In this document: positions 1 to 7,775 of the stretch, one piece after another
Layout of the letters: every line of letters starts with the position of its first letter
Numbering within the stretch: the first letter of the stretch is position 1
From: Bryobacterales bacterium
GTDB lineage: Bacteria; Acidobacteriota; Terriglobia; Bryobacterales; Bryobacteraceae
Assembly: GCA_020854055.1 (NCBI GenBank)
Contig: JADZGD010000102.1
Coordinates: 1 to 64,000 of the forward strand
Reading direction: 5' to 3'
DNA: 64,000 nt
Program-made: the position numbers and the translations under genes
The notes under the pieces: model-generated
What the model was told of the DNA's origin: nothing
The model's database searches: none
What the model saw: only the letters and a program-made list of their open reading frames with translations

Positions 1-880
1 GAGCAGTCAGTGTGTACTTCATCGGATCGGTGACGCCGGCATTGGGGTCCAATTGCCGCAGCTTTTGCCGGCGCGCGTCGATCAAGGCACGGTTGCGGTC
101 GTAGGCTTCAAGAACCACGTCGCCCAGACCCTTCGCTGTGCCGTGATCCCGCTTCCAGGCCTCACCCATGTCCTGACGGTCTTTCAACCGGTCCGCGTCG
201 GTGGCGCGTGGCTCGGCGATGGTGAACGCATCGGCCCAATAGCGCACCGCATCGGCGGTGCGGCCGGCGGCGAGCGCCCACCTGGCCGATTCCCGGGCGC
301 CCTCGGCGGTCGCGAAGGTTTGGAAACTTTTTTGCGCCAGCGCCAGCGCCGCTTCGCTGTTGCCCAGGTTGCCGGTGGCCCGAGCCTGAAACACCAGCGC
401 GCTCGCCTGGCCGCGGTCCAACTCCTCGGCCCGCTTCGCCTGTTCGCGCGGATCTCCGGTTTCCGGCGTTTCCCGCAGCTTGAGGAGTACCTGCTCGTAA
501 TTCCGGGCGTATCGCAGGGCCTTTTCGTTGTTCTGGCGGCCGGAATCGCTTAGCAGTGCCTGGGTTACGTGTTCCAGCGCCGTTGCGTCGCTGCCATCAC
601 GGGCCAGTACCCGCTCGCCGTAGCGGATGATACGGCGAGTGTCTTTGACCTCGATGGCTACCCTCAGCAGCGCACGCTCCAGTTCCGGCTTCTTCGGGGA
701 GTTGGGGAAGCGGGCCAAGTGATTTTCCAGCGCGCGCAGGAACTCAATGGGGCTGGATCCAGCCTCGGCGACGGCCTGCCGCAGTTGATCCTGCTCCCCT
801 TCGGAGAGATCTTCAGCACGCAGGCAGAGAGTGCTGCCGAGCGTAAGGGCCAGCAAAAATGGGAGAGCGAACCGCTTCAT
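1..880 (-). CDS. Secreted helical-repeat protein, possible TlpA-type thioredoxin N-terminus (partial, runs off left edge)
   Basis: The frame is open from an ATG whose complement lies at 878-880 to the window edge, giving about 293 residues without a stop. It begins with a signal peptide ([15 protein letters not shown]...CLRAE). The rest is Ala/Arg/Glu-rich helix with TPR-like character (for example LARFPNSPKKPELERALL, ALVFQARATGNLGNSEAAL). The last residues in the window (QLDPNAGVTDPMKYTLT) resemble the linker that precedes a TlpA/redoxin domain in acidobacterial proteins, but no CxxC is inside the window, so the redox role is inference. The start overlaps the stop of the preceding lipoprotein gene in an ATGA (877-880), which suggests translational coupling in a yebC-ruvC operon. 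Confidence 0.6.
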   Translation of the reverse strand, partial: MKRFALPFLLALTLGSTLCLRAEDLSEGEQDQLRQAVAEAGSSPIEFLRALENHLARFPNSPKKPELERALLRVAIEVKDTRRIIRYGERVLARDGSDATALEHVTQALLSDSGRQNNEKALRYARNYEQVLLKLRETPETGDPREQAKRAEELDRGQASALVFQARATGNLGNSEAALALAQKSFQTFATAEGARESARWALAAGRTADAVRYWADAFTIAEPRATDADRLKDRQDMGEAWKRDHGTAKGLGDVVLEAYDRNRALIDARRQKLRQLDPNAGVTDPMKYTLTA

Positions 881-1521
881 GGGACGGGGGCGGGGTCCGC
901 CGGTTGGGCTTTCTGCTTCTGGAACGAGTCCAGCAGGCTGGCCGCGCGTTCGCGGGCCATGTGCAGGAAGCTATCGTTGCCAGCGATCCGTTTAAGCATG
1001 GGATAAAACTGATCGGGCGCCATCAGACGCCGCCGCTCGTAGACGACCTGCAGGTCGATGAGGCTCTTGTTGACGCCCAGTTTATCGAACCTCATTACGC
1101 GGTCCAGGTCGATGAAGCGCTGTTCGGTCTCCGCGATTCGTTCAAACCAGTCGAGCAGCAGCCGGGCATCGGCGATCTGGGAATAGTTGAACGTTGTTTC
1201 ATGCTTCTCGCTTCCGCTTTCCCACCGGAAGGTCTTGGCGCCCAGGTTGGCCAGTTTCAATCCGGATTCGAGGTTCCCCTTGAAGTAGTCCAGCTTGCCG
1301 GCCAGTTCGAACATGGTATCGGCGTCGGCCTTGCTGATGCGGAAGTGAATCGGGTTGTCCTGCTTCGGGTCATCGTTGTACACGGTTGCCCCGTCGCGCT
1401 CGACCGCGATGGAGTAGAATGGCGGTTCGCTGCCACGGAAAATCTTGGTGAAGACGATTCGCGGCGACGATTGGGCGAGCGTGCCGCAGGCGGCTAACAG
1501 TAACACGAGGGCAGTTTTCAT
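877..1521 (-). CDS. Conserved hypothetical lipoprotein
   Basis: The 214-residue product begins [17 protein letters not shown]. The LAAC lipobox predicts lipidation at Cys12; cleavage after LAQ by signal peptidase I is the alternative. The mature part is a mixed alpha/beta domain of about 190 residues with no recognised motif, ending in a Pro-rich tail (PADPAPVP). The phrase [16 protein letters not shown] looks like a small beta-domain opening. The gene shares a 4-bp ATGA overlap with ruvC upstream (1518-1521) and another with the next gene downstream (877-880), so all three are probably cotranslated. Function unknown. Confidence 0.75.
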   Translation of the reverse strand: MKTALVLLLAACGTLAQSSPRIVFTKIFRGSEPPFYSIAVERDGATVYNDDPKQDNPIHFRISKADADTMFELAGKLDYFKGNLESGLKLANLGAKTFRWESGSEKHETTFNYSQIADARLLLDWFERIAETEQRFIDLDRVMRFDKLGVNKSLIDLQVVYERRRLMAPDQFYPMLKRIAGNDSFLHMARERAASLLDSFQKQKAQPADPAPVP

Positions 1522-2012
1522 CGGCTGGCTCCCAGGATCGGGTGGAGAGCGTGGACGCCGTGGCAGATGGCTGCCGCCAGCGCGTCGGATGCATCCTCGG
1601 ATTCCACCACCTGCTCCAGTTTTAACAACGATTGCACCATCAATTGCACCTGCTGTTTCTGGGCCCGGCCGTAGCCGACCACGCTGGTCTTGATCTCCAG
1701 CGGCGAATACTCACCCACCGGCAAGCCGGCCTCGGCCGCCGCCAGCAGCGCCACTCCGCGCACGTGGGAGAGTTTCAACGCGGTCTTGACATTGGCGGCG
1801 TAAAACACCTCTTCCACCGCCACCGCCTGTGGTTCGAAGTTGCCGATCACATCGCGTAATCGGCGGGCGATTACCAGCAGGCGCTTCTCCAGCGGATCCC
1901 GGGGGCTGGTACGGATCACACCGCAATCGATCATCCGGTGCTGCTTGCCGTCGCTGTCGACAACGCCGTAGCCGGTCCGCTCGGTCCCGCAATCGACACC
2001 CAGAATCCGCAT
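1518..2012 (-). CDS. ruvC: Crossover junction endodeoxyribonuclease RuvC
   Basis: RuvC resolves Holliday junctions with RuvAB by symmetric cleavage. The 164-residue product has the usual family length and opens with [18 protein letters not shown], the RNase H-like first strand carrying catalytic Asp7. The acidic residues expected of the tetrad are visible: Glu67 in [12 protein letters not shown], and Asp140 and Asp143 in [14 protein letters not shown]. It lies 18 bp downstream of yebC in the same direction, the common yebC-ruvC arrangement. No ruvA or ruvB is seen in the window. Confidence 0.96.
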   Translation of the reverse strand: MRILGVDCGTERTGYGVVDSDGKQHRMIDCGVIRTSPRDPLEKRLLVIARRLRDVIGNFEPQAVAVEEVFYAANVKTALKLSHVRGVALLAAAEAGLPVGEYSPLEIKTSVVGYGRAQKQQVQLMVQSLLKLEQVVESEDASDALAAAICHGVHALHPILGASR

Positions 2013-2030
2013 CCGGGAGCAGGCGTCCGG

Positions 2031-2774
2031 CTATGCGAGCGCCTGCAACTCCTTTTCGTCAATATCGAAATTCGACCAGACGTTCTGTACGTCGTCGTGC
2101 TCTTCCAGCGCCTCGCTTAACCGCAGCATGCCGGCGGCGTTCTTGCCTTCCAGTTTGATCAGGTTCTTGGGGACCTTGGCCAGTTGGGCCTCAAACGTGG
2201 GGATGCCGGCAGCCTCCAGCGCCGCCAGCACTGCCTCGTGACTCTCCGGCGCAGCCAGGATCTCCCAGTTCGAGCCGTCGTTGCGTATGTCTTCGGCGCC
2301 CGCATCGAGAACCACATCCATCAGTTGATCTTCGCCGGCTTTGTCCCCTTCGACGAAGATCTGGCTCTTGCGTTCGAACATCCATCCCACGCTGCCTACT
2401 TCGCCGAGATTGCCGCCGTTTTTCGAAAAGATATGGCGGATTTCACTGACCGTCCGGTTTCGATTGTCGGTGGCTACTTCCACCAGCACGGCTGCTCCCC
2501 CGGGACCGTATCCTTCGAAGGTGACCTCGTCAATCTGGCCGCCGTCCAGTTCGCCGGTTCCACGCATGATGGCCCGCTTGATGTTATCGGCGGGCATGGA
2601 GACTCCCTTGGCGGCGGCAATGGCTGTGCGCAGGCGTGGATTGGCTTCCGGATCGCCGCCGGCACGGGCGGCGATCATTATTTCCTTAATGATGCGGGTG
2701 AACATTTTCCCGCGTTTGGCGTCGAGGGCGGCCTTTTTATGTTTGATGGTCGCCCATTTTGAATGACCTGACAT
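2031..2774 (-). CDS. yebC: YebC/PmpR family protein (translation factor/transcriptional regulator)
   Basis: The 247-residue product starts MSGHSKWATIKHKKAALDAKRG, the hallmark YebC N-terminus. A longer frame begins 14 codons upstream, but the conserved start and an AAGAGG ribosome-binding site 6-7 bases before it favour the ATG at 2774. Other family blocks are visible: NPRLRTAIAAAK, MPADNIKRAI and YEGYGPGG-like FEGYGPGG. Family members act as DNA-binding regulators or as factors that relieve ribosome stalling; which applies here cannot be read from sequence. It leads the yebC-ruvC operon. Confidence 0.95.
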   Translation of the reverse strand: MSGHSKWATIKHKKAALDAKRGKMFTRIIKEIMIAARAGGDPEANPRLRTAIAAAKGVSMPADNIKRAIMRGTGELDGGQIDEVTFEGYGPGGAAVLVEVATDNRNRTVSEIRHIFSKNGGNLGEVGSVGWMFERKSQIFVEGDKAGEDQLMDVVLDAGAEDIRNDGSNWEILAAPESHEAVLAALEAAGIPTFEAQLAKVPKNLIKLEGKNAAGMLRLSEALEEHDDVQNVWSNFDIDEKELQALA

Positions 2775-3023
2775 GTGAACCTCTTGGGAGGAAGGAGCTA
2801 TCCGGACGCCGGGCACAGTTCACCCGTCGCAGCGCCGGAACCCAACCATACAGAATAACAAAATCGGCTAAAGCCGCGCTAAACCGGTCTTCGATCGATG
2901 GATTCCCCGGTCCCGGGTCCCCGATCCCCATCCTGACGTATGCTTTGACGCCGGCCATCCGGGTCAGGCGCGCCGAGCGCAGTCCGGCGTGGGGATGTCC
3001 TCGGGATTTTTGACCATGCTACG

Positions 3024-4481
3024 ATGACGTGTGCCGTGACTGCCGCCCCTGAAACTCACCGCGCCATTCACCAACACGCGCGCATCCCGCTCAGAACGAT
3101 CCTGCTCAGTACCATGCTGCTGGTCTCCTCGTCCGCCCTGGCGCTGACCGGGCCAGTACGCACCGAGTCGGGCTTGCTCGCAGGAGTCGGAACCGACGTA
3201 ACCGTTTTCAAAGGCATCCCGTACGCTGCCCCGCCGCTTGGCACGCTGCGGGGTCAGCCTCCCCGTCCTCCGCTGCGTTGGAAAGGCGTCCGGCAGGCTG
3301 ACACGTTCGGCCCTATCTGCGTTCAGGACCAATCACTCCTTCGCGATCCCAACAGTCCCATGAGCGAAGACTGCCTCTCGCTGAACATCTGGACCGCGGC
3401 CAAAGACGGCGGCGCATCCCTGCCGGTGATGGTCTGGATTCCCGGAGGAGGCTTCCGGCGGGGTTCGGGATCTCAGCCGCAGTATGACGGCGCCAATTTT
3501 GCCCGCCACGGCGTCGTGCTGGTGACCATCAATTACCGCCTGGGGGAAATCGGTTTCCGCGAGGGAAACCTCGGCCTGCTCGATCAGATCGCCGCACTCA
3601 AGTGGGTTGAACGCAACATCCGGGCTTTCGGCGGCGACCCCACGCGCACTACCATCTTCGGCGAATCCGCAGGCGGGTCCAGCGTACTCCTGCTGAATGT
3701 TTCACCGCTGGCGAAAGGACTCTACCGGCGCGCCATCTCTGAAAGCGGCGGTCTCGGCGCCCAACCGCGCGGCGGCGAGCGCCAGCGGTACGGCCCGGTG
3801 ATCGACGGGCGCGTAATTCCGGAAGATCCCGTCGAGGCCTACCGCCAGGGCCACATAAACAACGTGGAGTTGATCGCCGGAACCAATGCCGACGAAGGCA
3901 CCCTGCTATCCGGTGGCGCCAAAGTGGAGACACTGGCGCAATTGCGCGGTTTTATCGTTGCGCGCCTCACCGCCACACCGGCCGAAGCGGACCGGATCAT
4001 GGAGGCGTACGGCGCGCGCGGCGACGCCGATGCCGCCACCGCCGCCAGCAAGGTGCTCGGCGACGTGATGTTCGCCTGGCCCACACGGGAAGCCGTCCGC
4101 GGTATGAGCCGGCTCAATCGCCACACGTATCTCTACCAATTCACGCGTATCAATGGCGCAGGTAAAACGAAGATGAAAGCCGGTGCATTCCACGGCTCGG
4201 AGATTCCTTATGTGTTCGGCAACCTCAGCGTGGTCCCGATCGGGTTTGGCCCCGTCAAGCCCGGTACCTATGACGAAACTGACGAGAACCTCTCGCGCGC
4301 CATGCAGGACGCCTGGGTCCGTTTCGCCGCCACCGGGGATCCGAACGGCCCCGATCTGCCCCGGTGGCAGCCATACACGGCGAGTGACGCCACCTATCTG
4401 GAGTTCGGCGATCGCATTCAGCCGAAGTCCGGACTGCGCTCGAAAGAGCTTGCCGCCGTGGATGCCTTGAAACGCCGCTGA
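3024..4481 (+). CDS. Secreted type B carboxylesterase
   Basis: The 485-residue product is an alpha/beta hydrolase of the carboxylesterase/lipase type B family, near the usual 500 residues. The nucleophile elbow GESAGG places the catalytic Ser at about residue 215. The second family signature is EDCLSLNIW, the oxyanion-hole strand is WIPGGGFRRGS, the acid is probably the Glu in GTNADEGTL and the base the His in AFHGSEIPY. The hydrophobic stretch TILLSTMLLVSSSALA looks like a signal peptide. The annotated start leaves a 24-residue extension before it; an internal ATG at 3114 would cut into it, so the start is uncertain. Substrate unknown. Confidence 0.88.
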   Translation: MTCAVTAAPETHRAIHQHARIPLRTILLSTMLLVSSSALALTGPVRTESGLLAGVGTDVTVFKGIPYAAPPLGTLRGQPPRPPLRWKGVRQADTFGPICVQDQSLLRDPNSPMSEDCLSLNIWTAAKDGGASLPVMVWIPGGGFRRGSGSQPQYDGANFARHGVVLVTINYRLGEIGFREGNLGLLDQIAALKWVERNIRAFGGDPTRTTIFGESAGGSSVLLLNVSPLAKGLYRRAISESGGLGAQPRGGERQRYGPVIDGRVIPEDPVEAYRQGHINNVELIAGTNADEGTLLSGGAKVETLAQLRGFIVARLTATPAEADRIMEAYGARGDADAATAASKVLGDVMFAWPTREAVRGMSRLNRHTYLYQFTRINGAGKTKMKAGAFHGSEIPYVFGNLSVVPIGFGPVKPGTYDETDENLSRAMQDAWVRFAATGDPNGPDLPRWQPYTASDATYLEFGDRIQPKSGLRSKELAAVDALKRR

Positions 4482-4604
4482 GTTCCGCTGCTCGTCCGAG
4501 CCGCCCGTCCGAAAATTGTAACCTCCCACATTACGGGTGCATACTAAGAGTAGGCCCTGATCGTCCGTCCCTGTTCCGGCAGGCAGCACAAGGAACGGCG
4601 GTAG

Positions 4605-6251
4605 ATGATTTCATCCTGTCCAGATCCTGAACACAAAGATCCCCGGAAGTTACTCGATCGCCTCCACCAGGCGGAAACCGACCTGGCTTTGTGCGGCCAA
4701 CTCCTCGACACAATCACAAAGGACTCGGGAGCCGTAGCCTGGGCGTCTGATGCCCAGCGCCACATTCTTTCTGTTCGCGGCGTCCGAACCCAATCCGGCG
4801 GGTTACCCGCCCTGGCCCAAATCTTCGGCCTCACCGGTGATCCCGCTGCCGATTTTCCGCCGCTGCTTGCCACGCGCGAAGCGCTCCGCGGTAAACCGGC
4901 GGATTTTGACCTCCGTGTCGCTGGCACTCGCTGGCATGGTCATATCGACCCGGTCTGGGGCTCCTCCGGATCGGTTATCGGTACCGCTGGCATCGCCTCT
5001 CCGCTGGCGCCTTCCACCGGCCGCTCCGGTGCCGAGCCGGAACTCCATGACCGTGAATCACGCCAATCCGCCATCGCCGCCTTTGGCCGGCACGCCTTGG
5101 AAGGCAATTCCATACAATCGCTGATGGATGAGGCGGTCCAGCTCACCGTCCGGGTGCTTGGTGTTGAGTTCGCTAAAATTCTCGAACAACAGCCGGGTTC
5201 CGATTCCCTTCTGCTCGCCGCCGGCGCCGGCTGGCGCCAGGGGCTGGTTGGCACTGTCACGCTCGATGCCCGCTCCGGCTCCCAGGGCGGCTATGCCCTC
5301 CAGGCCCGCGAACCGGTCATCGTTGATGACCTCGCCAGCGAGACCCGCTTCCGAGGCTCCCGGCTGCTGCTTGGCCACGGCGTCGTCAGCGGCGTCACGG
5401 TCTTGATTCCCGGCCGCAAGGAGCCTTTCGGCATCCTCGGCGCCCACTCTGCTCAGCGCCATCGGTTTACCACGGAAGATCTCCACTTTCTCGAAGCCAT
5501 CGCTCATATCCTCAGCGCTGCCATCGAGCGCAAGCGCTCGGAAAAGGAACTCCAAACGCAGGCTCGTGAATTGGAACACTCCAACGCCGAACTGCGGCAG
5601 TTTGCGTACGTCGCCTCCCACGACTTGCAAGAGCCTCTGCGTACTATCGCCAGCTTCACCCAGTTCCTTGCCCGCCGCTACCGCGGCCGCCTCGACGCCG
5701 AGGCCGACGAATTCATCCGCTACATTGTCGGCGCCGTGACCCGCATGAGCAACCTGATTAACGACCTGCTCGATTACTCCCGTCTCGCCAACCCCAAACC
5801 GGAGATCTTCACCCGCGTTGATACCGGGCGGGAAGTGTCCGCCGCCCTCGACAATCTCCGCCAGGCCATCGGCGAAAGCCATGCCGAAATAAAAGTCGCC
5901 GCAAATCTCCCCAGCCTTCCCGCCGATCCGGTCCGCCTCATCCGGCTTTTTCAGAATCTGATTTCCAACGCTATCAAATACCATTCCGAGCGCCCCCTTG
6001 AAATCCACATCGACGCCGCCCCGGAAGGTAGCTTCTGGCGATTCGCCGTCTCCGACAACGGCATCGGCATCGACCCGCGGTACTTCGAACGGATCTTCGG
6101 CGTGTTCAAACGCCTCCACGGCTCCGAATACCCAGGCACCGGCATCGGTCTCGCCGTTTGCCGCAAGATCGTGGAAATCCACGGCGGCCGTATCTGGGTC
6201 GAATCCGAACCCGGCCGGGGCTCCACATTCTTCTTCACGCTCCCCAAATAA
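4605..6251 (+). CDS. Soluble sensor histidine kinase with GAF domain
   Basis: The 548-residue protein has no transmembrane segment. Residues 1-140 resemble a degenerate PAS region. Residues about 155-310 form a GAF domain (LMDEAVQLTVRVLGVEF ... AIERKRSEKELQ). A HisKA domain of the phytochrome-like type follows, with the phosphoacceptor His339 in FAYVASHDLQEPLRTI. The ATPase domain shows N (NAIKYH), G1 (DNGIGI) and G2 (GTGIGLAVCRKI) boxes and ends GRGSTFFFTLPK. No response regulator is adjacent, so it is an orphan kinase. The GAF ligand cannot be inferred; no bilin-binding Cys motif was recognised. The next gene starts 44 bp downstream. Confidence 0.92.
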   Translation: MISSCPDPEHKDPRKLLDRLHQAETDLALCGQLLDTITKDSGAVAWASDAQRHILSVRGVRTQSGGLPALAQIFGLTGDPAADFPPLLATREALRGKPADFDLRVAGTRWHGHIDPVWGSSGSVIGTAGIASPLAPSTGRSGAEPELHDRESRQSAIAAFGRHALEGNSIQSLMDEAVQLTVRVLGVEFAKILEQQPGSDSLLLAAGAGWRQGLVGTVTLDARSGSQGGYALQAREPVIVDDLASETRFRGSRLLLGHGVVSGVTVLIPGRKEPFGILGAHSAQRHRFTTEDLHFLEAIAHILSAAIERKRSEKELQTQARELEHSNAELRQFAYVASHDLQEPLRTIASFTQFLARRYRGRLDAEADEFIRYIVGAVTRMSNLINDLLDYSRLANPKPEIFTRVDTGREVSAALDNLRQAIGESHAEIKVAANLPSLPADPVRLIRLFQNLISNAIKYHSERPLEIHIDAAPEGSFWRFAVSDNGIGIDPRYFERIFGVFKRLHGSEYPGTGIGLAVCRKIVEIHGGRIWVESEPGRGSTFFFTLPK

Positions 6252-6294
6252 CCACGCCCGCGCGCCCATCAACCCGGAGTACAACTATAGAGAT

Positions 6295-7746
6295 ATGCGA
6301 AACGGCTGGCTGCGCTCAATGCTTCCATTGATGGTACTCGCGGGTCTGGCTGCGCTCCCTGCCTGCGGAAGCTCCAATCCGGATTATTTGGATTACGTGC
6401 GCCGCTCCGCGGACACGTTGCTTGCCCATGGTCTCGATGTCTACGGCCCGAAGAAGACCCCATTGTGGGCCGGCGTCATCGACACCCGTACCATGACCGT
6501 TCCCCGGGACGGTGTTCCCACCCTGCCCGGTATTCGCCCTCACGACCGTGCCGTGGGGGGCGCGAATGCCTATCACGACGTCGTCACCTGGCGAGTCTTC
6601 CATCTTCTCAGCGCCCTGACCAATCGTCCCGTCTACGCCAGCGCCGTCCACGACTATCTGGCCTTCTTCCTGGCCAATGCACAAAATCCCAAAACCGGGC
6701 TGCTCGCTTGGGGAGAGCATCTTTACTACGACTTCTTCCGTGACGAAGTGGCCGCCGAACGCCACCAGCACGAACTGCTGGAATGGACTCCGCCCTGGGA
6801 CCTGCTGTGGGCCGTCAATCCCGAAGCCGTCCAACGCGAAATTGCCGGCATCCGCTACCATTACTACGCCGATGACCCCACTGCGCTGTTCAACCGCCAC
6901 GCCTGGTGGGATCGGCCCGAACACCAGAAGCCCGGCGGCCAGCCCTGGATCAAGCACACCGGCCTCTATGCCTACTCGTTTTCATTCCTCTACTCGAAGA
7001 CCCACAACCCTCTCTGGCTCGAGTGGCAGCGCGGCGTTTCCGTGCTGTACTGGAATCACCGCAACCCGCAAACCAATCTCACCCTCGGCTGCATCGGCGA
7101 CCCCCGGCCCTCCTCCCAGACCGCCGCGGTCAATATGCCCGATCTCGCCTACTGGCTCCTCAAGGCCTGGCAATTGAATCCCTCCGAAACCGGTCTGCGC
7201 GATCAGGCGTTGGCCTTTCTCACCGCCTACGACCACTACTTCTACGATCCCGCTACGGATGCCTATCGAGCCTCCGTGGATCTCACCGGCGAGCCGCGTT
7301 CCAGCCAGCAGACCAGTGTCTGGGACGTGGTCTACGGAGCCGAAGGGCTGCTTCCGGTTGGCCGCATCGCCGCCTATTTCGCGCGCGTGGAAAAGTCTCC
7401 CCGGTTCCTCGCCATGGCCCGCCGCATCACGGCCATCGCTGCCCGGCGGGAGCCTCCCGCCGACGCCTCGGCCGAAGGCGTGGCCTTCGCCCTGGAACTG
7501 AATCTCGACCTCTACGATCTGACCGGAGAACGTGCCTATCTCGACCACGCCCGCCACTACGCCGATCTGGCGATCCAGCGTTTCTGGGTATCACACGGGA
7601 AAGAAGGGCTGTTTGTCCGCAAGGCGCGAGATCCCTACTACGAATCGAAGGCCGGAACCGGAGACCTGCTGGCCGGACTCCTCCGTCTCCATCTCCGCCT
7701 CCATCCCAAACTGAAGGACCCCAATCTCTACGACTGGAGCTATTGA
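6295..7746 (+). CDS. Predicted lipoprotein with (alpha/alpha)-barrel fold, glycan-active enzyme-like
   Basis: The start is the ATG at 6295; the open frame extends upstream only as a shadow of the kinase gene. The 483-residue product begins MRNGWLRSMLPLMVLAGLAALPAC, with a lipobox-like LPAC. The body is rich in Trp, Tyr and His in repeating helical hairpins (AYHDVVTWRVFHLLSALT, LLEWTPPWDLLWAV, DLAYWLLKAWQLNP, SVWDVVYGAEGLLPVG), typical of alpha/alpha-toroid glycosidases and polysaccharide lyases. No family could be named. It stands 29 bp before a GH95-like enzyme on the same strand, so a role in the same glycan pathway is likely. Confidence 0.7.
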   Translation: MRNGWLRSMLPLMVLAGLAALPACGSSNPDYLDYVRRSADTLLAHGLDVYGPKKTPLWAGVIDTRTMTVPRDGVPTLPGIRPHDRAVGGANAYHDVVTWRVFHLLSALTNRPVYASAVHDYLAFFLANAQNPKTGLLAWGEHLYYDFFRDEVAAERHQHELLEWTPPWDLLWAVNPEAVQREIAGIRYHYYADDPTALFNRHAWWDRPEHQKPGGQPWIKHTGLYAYSFSFLYSKTHNPLWLEWQRGVSVLYWNHRNPQTNLTLGCIGDPRPSSQTAAVNMPDLAYWLLKAWQLNPSETGLRDQALAFLTAYDHYFYDPATDAYRASVDLTGEPRSSQQTSVWDVVYGAEGLLPVGRIAAYFARVEKSPRFLAMARRITAIAARREPPADASAEGVAFALELNLDLYDLTGERAYLDHARHYADLAIQRFWVSHGKEGLFVRKARDPYYESKAGTGDLLAGLLRLHLRLHPKLKDPNLYDWSY

Positions 7747-7775
7747 GCCGCCACCGGCAATACAATGAATCACTG

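Noticed and set aside
53-1497. Open frames on the plus strand at 53-553, 569-1006 and 859-1497
   Set aside because: They are shadows of the two minus-strand genes there, which have signal peptides and conserved ATGA overlaps; the shadow products show no family features.
2775-3023. 249-bp gap between yebC and the esterase, with the inverted repeat CGGCTaaAGCCG near 2865
   Set aside because: The stem is only five base pairs with a two-base loop and lacks a U-tract; no promoter was clear.
5058-6284. 408-codon minus-strand frame under the histidine kinase gene
   Set aside because: It is antisense to a clear HisKA/HATPase gene and its translation is low-complexity Gly/Ala/Asp sequence.
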